DNA from: JAICLL01 sp035252155
GTDB lineage: Bacteria; Planctomycetota; Planctomycetia; Pirellulales; JAICIG01
Direction of reading: 5' to 3'
NCBI GenBank assembly: GCA_035252155.1
Contig: DATFDL010000735.1
Span: 1 to 9,508, forward strand
Length of the DNA stretch: 9,508 nucleotides
Numbering within the stretch: position 1 is the first letter of the stretch; each line of letters starts with the position of its first letter. Below are positions 7,207 through 9,508 of this stretch, piece after piece. A program made the translations under genes and the position numbers. The notes below the pieces were generated by a model, which saw only the letters and a list, made by a program, of their open reading frames with translations, had not been told where the DNA came from and did not search any database.

Positions 7207-7337
7207 AATGAACAGGTCGGTCGCGCGGGCCCAGTTTGAAAAAATGCTAGGAATTATAGCGGCGCAGCGATAGAATCGCTGCTCCAGGCAACGAACGGCG
7301 CAGACTCAAGGGGAGATGTTCTAGCGGAGAAGAAACC
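7207..7337 (+). promoter_or_regulatory. Promoter/leader of the toxin-antitoxin-like module with a perfect inverted repeat
   Basis: This 131-bp region holds an AT-rich patch (TTGAAAAAATGCTAGGAATTATAG, given here only by its parts: TTGAAA at 7236-7241 and TATAGC at 7255-7260). The spacing (13 nt) is too short for a classical sigma70 pair, so the promoter is tentative. At 7264-7282 lies a perfect 8-bp inverted repeat, GCAGCGAT-AGA-ATCGCTGC, just downstream of the -10 candidate. No T-run follows, so it fits an operator better than a terminator. GGAG at 7326-7329 is 8 nt before the ATG at 7338 and is a good ribosome site. Confidence 0.45.
7264..7282. promoter_or_regulatory. Perfect 8-bp inverted repeat, candidate operator
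   Basis: GCAGCGAT and ATCGCTGC are separated by AGA. It lies 56 bp before the antitoxin-like gene. Many toxin-antitoxin operons are autorepressed through such palindromes, so this is the natural candidate binding site; binding itself is inferred. An mRNA hairpin role is the alternative. Confidence 0.45.
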
Positions 7338-7688
7338 ATGAAATTCGATGAATGGCTTACAAGCCTCCCGATTCAGTCAACGCCCAACGGCGTGCGGCTC
7401 GACCTGCGTCTCTACATCTATCCGGACGGTCACGGGAATTTCCTAGTTGAAGACGAGAACGGGAAGGCTCGCACACCGGGCCAACCAGTCAACGACTCCG
7501 GCGAGGCCCGCGACGTGTTAGAGAAGATATGGAACCGTGCGATGGGCGCTAAGGAGAAGCCTGCTCCATCTCCTCGAAGGAACACGTTGGCCGAACGGCT
7601 TGGAGATCTCATTGGCTCCGTACCTGAACTACCAGCGGACATGGCCGAGCACCATGATCACTATTTGCACGGAGCGCCAAAGGAATGA
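7338..7688 (+). CDS. Putative antitoxin of a PIN-domain toxin module
   Basis: The protein is 116 aa. Residues 84-116 (LAERLGDLIGSVPELPADM, then AEHHDHYLHGAPKE) match the C-terminal tail I know from antitoxins encoded just before PIN toxins ('..LIG....LP.D.AE.HDHYL.G.P'). In that family the tail binds and blocks the PIN active site. The N-terminal half (1-75, 'LRLYIYPDGHGNFLVEDENGKA') does not look like the usual AbrB/SpoVT DNA-binding domain; it reads as a small beta-hairpin plus helix. The gene has a good ribosome site and overlaps the toxin start by 4 bp (ATGA), which indicates coupled translation. Seen: tail motif, overlap and operator-like repeat. Inferred: neutralises the downstream toxin and may repress the operon. 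Confidence 0.7.
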   Translation: MKFDEWLTSLPIQSTPNGVRLDLRLYIYPDGHGNFLVEDENGKARTPGQPVNDSGEARDVLEKIWNRAMGAKEKPAPSPRRNTLAERLGDLIGSVPELPADMAEHHDHYLHGAPKE

Positions 7689-8086
7689 ACCGAGTGTTCG
7701 CTGACGCTTTTTACTTTTTTGCGATCCTGAACCCGAAAGATGCGGCGCACCAACGTGCGCTCGCCTACGCGACTCAACATAATGAGCGTGTAATCACGAC
7801 GGCCTGGGTTCTAACCGAACTCGCGGATGGACTCGCGGCGACTGACAAGCGGCATGTGTTCGCACAGCTCGTCGGCCGCCTTCAGGCGGATCCTGACGCG
7901 GAAATCGTGCCTCCCAGCGAAGAACTGATGACTGGTGGCACGGAGCTGTACGACTCTCGTCCGGACAAGAAGTGGTCATTGACCGACTGTATCTCATTCC
8001 TGGTGATGCAGCAGCGGGGAATTCGCGAAGCGCTCACTGGCGACCACCACTACGAGCAGGCTGGGTTCACGGCTTTGCTGAAATAG
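7685..8086 (+). CDS. PIN-domain toxin (VapC-like ribonuclease)
   Basis: The protein is 133 aa, the usual size for a VapC-type toxin. All four acidic metal-binding positions of the PIN fold are recognisable: Asp7 (VFADAFYFFAIL), Glu45 (TTAWVLTELADGL), Asp101 (WSLTDCISFLVM) and Asp120 (ALTGDHHYEQAGF). By family it is a Mg2+/Mn2+-dependent endoribonuclease that inhibits growth by cutting specific RNAs such as tRNA; the target is unknown. The ATG sits in an ATGA overlap with the upstream stop; GGAG at 7671-7674 is 10 nt before it. Catalytic residues are intact, so the toxin is likely active. The 3' end is only 14 bp from the end of the convergent pseudogene. Confidence 0.88.
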   Translation: MNRVFADAFYFFAILNPKDAAHQRALAYATQHNERVITTAWVLTELADGLAATDKRHVFAQLVGRLQADPDAEIVPPSEELMTGGTELYDSRPDKKWSLTDCISFLVMQQRGIREALTGDHHYEQAGFTALLK

Positions 8087-8100
8087 AACGTCGGCAGGCA

Positions 8101-8879
8101 TCACTCGCCCGCCTCCGGGGCGTTGCTAGTCGCGTAGACCTCGGCGCTGTGAGCATGGGCATGTCGTACAGCGGGTAATTCCTTCGTGAGCTGAACGGTC
8201 GCCAACACCTGGCCGCGCCGCGATGCTTCGGCCACCGGATCGCTGTCCGGCGGCATCGATCTGCTGTTCAATGTTTCGAAGCGCGGCGGTTCCTCCTTCA
8301 TCATCCGATTGACCCAATAAATCACGTGCGTCACCGGCTTCCCAACCGCGGCGGCCTCGAGGTCGGCCACCGAGAAGTTGATAGGCAATTCGGTCTTACC
8401 GGGCGGGCCAAGTTCCGCTGGCCATGCGCGACCTACTGATAACAGGCCGTACAAAGGCGCGGCGACGCGCTCCGACAGTCCAGTTAGTTGGAATCGCCAT
8501 TTGATGCCGGGAAGGAACGCAAAGTCTGCGGTCCGAATTGTTCTGACGGGCTCTCAAAGGCAACCTCGAGACCAGCCGGTCCTTGCATGCCGATGTGGCA
8601 TGAAGGAGCGAACGGCCCGACAGAATCCACCGTGACGGAGCGCTCGTCCTCATTCGCCGCGATGAAGAACGGATCGGCCGAGCTCGACGGATCGCTTTTT
8701 CCACGCACGGCCATTTCACGGACCGTGGCGGCGAAATCCGACTCGGAATCCAACCTCAAGGCTTCGTCGGCGTCGTGAATCGCCTTGTCGAATTGCTTCA
8801 GGCCGATCCAACACTGGGCGCGGTGGCACAGCATAAAGCTATCGTCGGGCGTCAACCAACAAATACGACGCCTGAGCAT
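8101..8879 (-). pseudogene. TPR-type gene split by a frameshift
   Basis: The start is the ATG at 8879, with a near-perfect ribosome site (AAGGAGG at 8893-8887, 7 nt spacing). The first frame gives 131 aa ending at 8484. It has a TPR-like unit at residues 11-50 ('RAQCWIGLKQFDKAIHDADEALRLD') and then a second domain. The protein-like reading does not stop there: another frame (8553-8101, no stop after the TGA at 8556-8554) continues with 'RTADFAFLPGIKWRFQLTG' at 8535-8479, then 'NFSVADLEAAAVGKPVTHV' and ends at 8101. The join needs one base fewer (a -1 shift) between about 8553 and 8484. No classical X XXY YYZ slippery heptamer is visible there, so I read it as a real frameshift mutation or a sequencing error, not programmed shifting. 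The intact product would be about 258 aa. The molecular function is unknown; TPR units usually mediate protein-protein contacts. Confidence 0.65.
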
Positions 8880-8982
8880 GGCGACGCCTCCTTGCAGGAT
8901 TGGGTTATTCGCTAGCTTAGGTGGACTCGGCAATCCGAGGCAAGACCACCGCTGCTACTGACGCGGCCATGACGATCGTCGG
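8880..8982 (-). other. Spacer between the DUF4262 gene and the TPR-type gene
   Basis: This 103-bp gap holds the strong ribosome site described above and a 10-bp palindrome GACGATCGTC at 8971-8980, just after the DUF4262 stop. The palindrome has no loop and no T-run, so no role is assigned. No clear promoter is visible. Confidence 0.3.
8887..8893 (-). promoter_or_regulatory. Strong ribosome binding site
   Basis: AAGGAGG is followed by a 7-nt spacer and the ATG at 8879. It decides this start over the upstream TTG at 8933, and is the strongest Shine-Dalgarno in the window. Confidence 0.75.
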
Positions 8983-9495
8983 TCAATTTTTGCCAGGATG
9001 AAAACGCCACAATGCGACGTCCGCCAGGACCGGCTGACGTGAAACGAGGTTCGGGTTGAAGTGTTCGTCCCAGGGATACCGGCGCTGTGAGTCAGGCCAC
9101 ACGCACTGCAAGACCGGGAACGGGTACGGATGGTAGAACCAAAGCGCGTAGCCGAAGTGCTCCTTGTAATGCCTTTGCTCGACGACGCGGAACATCACCT
9201 TATAGTTTTGCAGAACATCGCCCGACTCGTCGAAGTCGCCAAACCGGCGCCCCGCTCGGATCAGCTCACCGACGTTATTGATCATCGTGTGCATCATGCC
9301 GAAGTCGAGCCCGAAGACGATCAACTCCGGATGATTGAATGTCTGGTAAAGACCGATCGAATAGGCGAAATTCGGTTCACCATCGTCGGCCGTGATGCCC
9401 AAGACATGCCAGCCATGCCCCTGCACGTCGGCCAATAACTTGCGGTCGCGGTCGTCTTCCGGCTTGGGCAACGCCCTGTTGCGAACGTCATTCAT
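8983..9495 (-). CDS. DUF4262 family protein
   Basis: The protein is 170 aa. Residues 27-80 carry the family pattern: 'HGWHVLGITADDGEPNFAYSIGLYQTFNHPELIVFGLDF' in pieces around the conserved GW, P.FAYSIGL and HPELIVFG motifs. The middle has a 'GDFDE' turn and a 'YKVMFRVV' strand. The aromatic-rich part (115-140, 'HFGYALWFYHPYPFPVLQCV') and the Trp142/Asp143 and Arg164 positions near the end are typical too. The biochemical function of DUF4262 proteins is not known; they are small, cytoplasmic and often found in accessory regions. The ATG at 9495 is used; only weak purine-rich sequence precedes it, and 13 bp of upstream sequence is available. The next gene on the strand is the frameshifted TPR gene, 103 bp away, so co-transcription is possible but not shown. 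Confidence 0.85.
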   Translation of the reverse strand: MNDVRNRALPKPEDDRDRKLLADVQGHGWHVLGITADDGEPNFAYSIGLYQTFNHPELIVFGLDFGMMHTMINNVGELIRAGRRFGDFDESGDVLQNYKVMFRVVEQRHYKEHFGYALWFYHPYPFPVLQCVWPDSQRRYPWDEHFNPNLVSRQPVLADVALWRFHPGKN

Positions 9496-9508
9496 CTCGG
9501 TTTCTGGA

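Noticed and set aside
8484..8556. Programmed -1 ribosomal frameshift
   Set aside because: No X XXY YYZ slippery heptamer in the right frame and no obvious downstream stem; a plain mutation or sequencing error is simpler.
8971..8980. Palindrome GACGATCGTC as terminator of the DUF4262 gene
   Set aside because: Ten-base palindrome without loop or T-run; such sequences are common by chance in GC-rich DNA.

Overview
The window looks like chromosomal DNA from a planctomycete, probably Pirellulales-like. This rests on protein architecture and on a moderately GC-rich sequence, not on any marker gene. Two architectures point this way: a protein that opens with a J-domain-like 'DSFDPYYKW(F/L)GIPP' module, followed by one membrane helix and a Pro/Ala-rich linker, and a protease with zinc ribbon, membrane helix, Pro-rich linker and trypsin fold. 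There are no rRNA, tRNA, CRISPR or IS features.

Layout. Positions 1-378 hold the 3' end of a + strand gene cut by the window edge, with a possibly nuclease-like C-terminal domain. Positions 584-2644 (+) encode a membrane-anchored trypsin-like (HtrA-type) serine protease with a cytoplasmic zinc ribbon. It converges on a two-gene - strand unit: 5721-4465 (418 aa, N-terminal anchor plus a conserved planctomycete-type C-terminal beta domain), then 4420-2783 (545 aa, J-like domain, membrane helix, lectin/glucanase-like domain). A 137-138 bp GC-rich gap with palindromic repeat sequence separates the convergent ends. Divergent from the - strand unit is an APC-superfamily amino-acid permease (5854-7206, +).

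The right third is accessory in character. A two-gene + strand module (7338-8086) encodes a small protein with an antitoxin-type C-terminus and a PIN-domain toxin. The two genes overlap by 4 bp, and a perfect 8-bp inverted repeat lies upstream. Converging on it is a - strand TPR-type gene (8879-8101) that is split by a frameshift, and upstream of that a DUF4262 protein (9495-8983).

How the genes may work together. Three consecutive proteins (protease, 418 aa, 545 aa) share one plan: a short cytoplasmic N-terminal module, one membrane helix, and a large domain outside. The 418-aa and 545-aa genes also begin with nearly the same 36 nt, encoding DSFDPYYK at residues 3-10. This suggests a surface or periplasmic function, but no joint pathway can be proved from sequence. 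The most notable observations are the shared 5' coding segment, the antitoxin with an unfamiliar N-terminal half, and the frameshifted TPR gene. I see no clear evidence of a wholly new defence or metabolic system.
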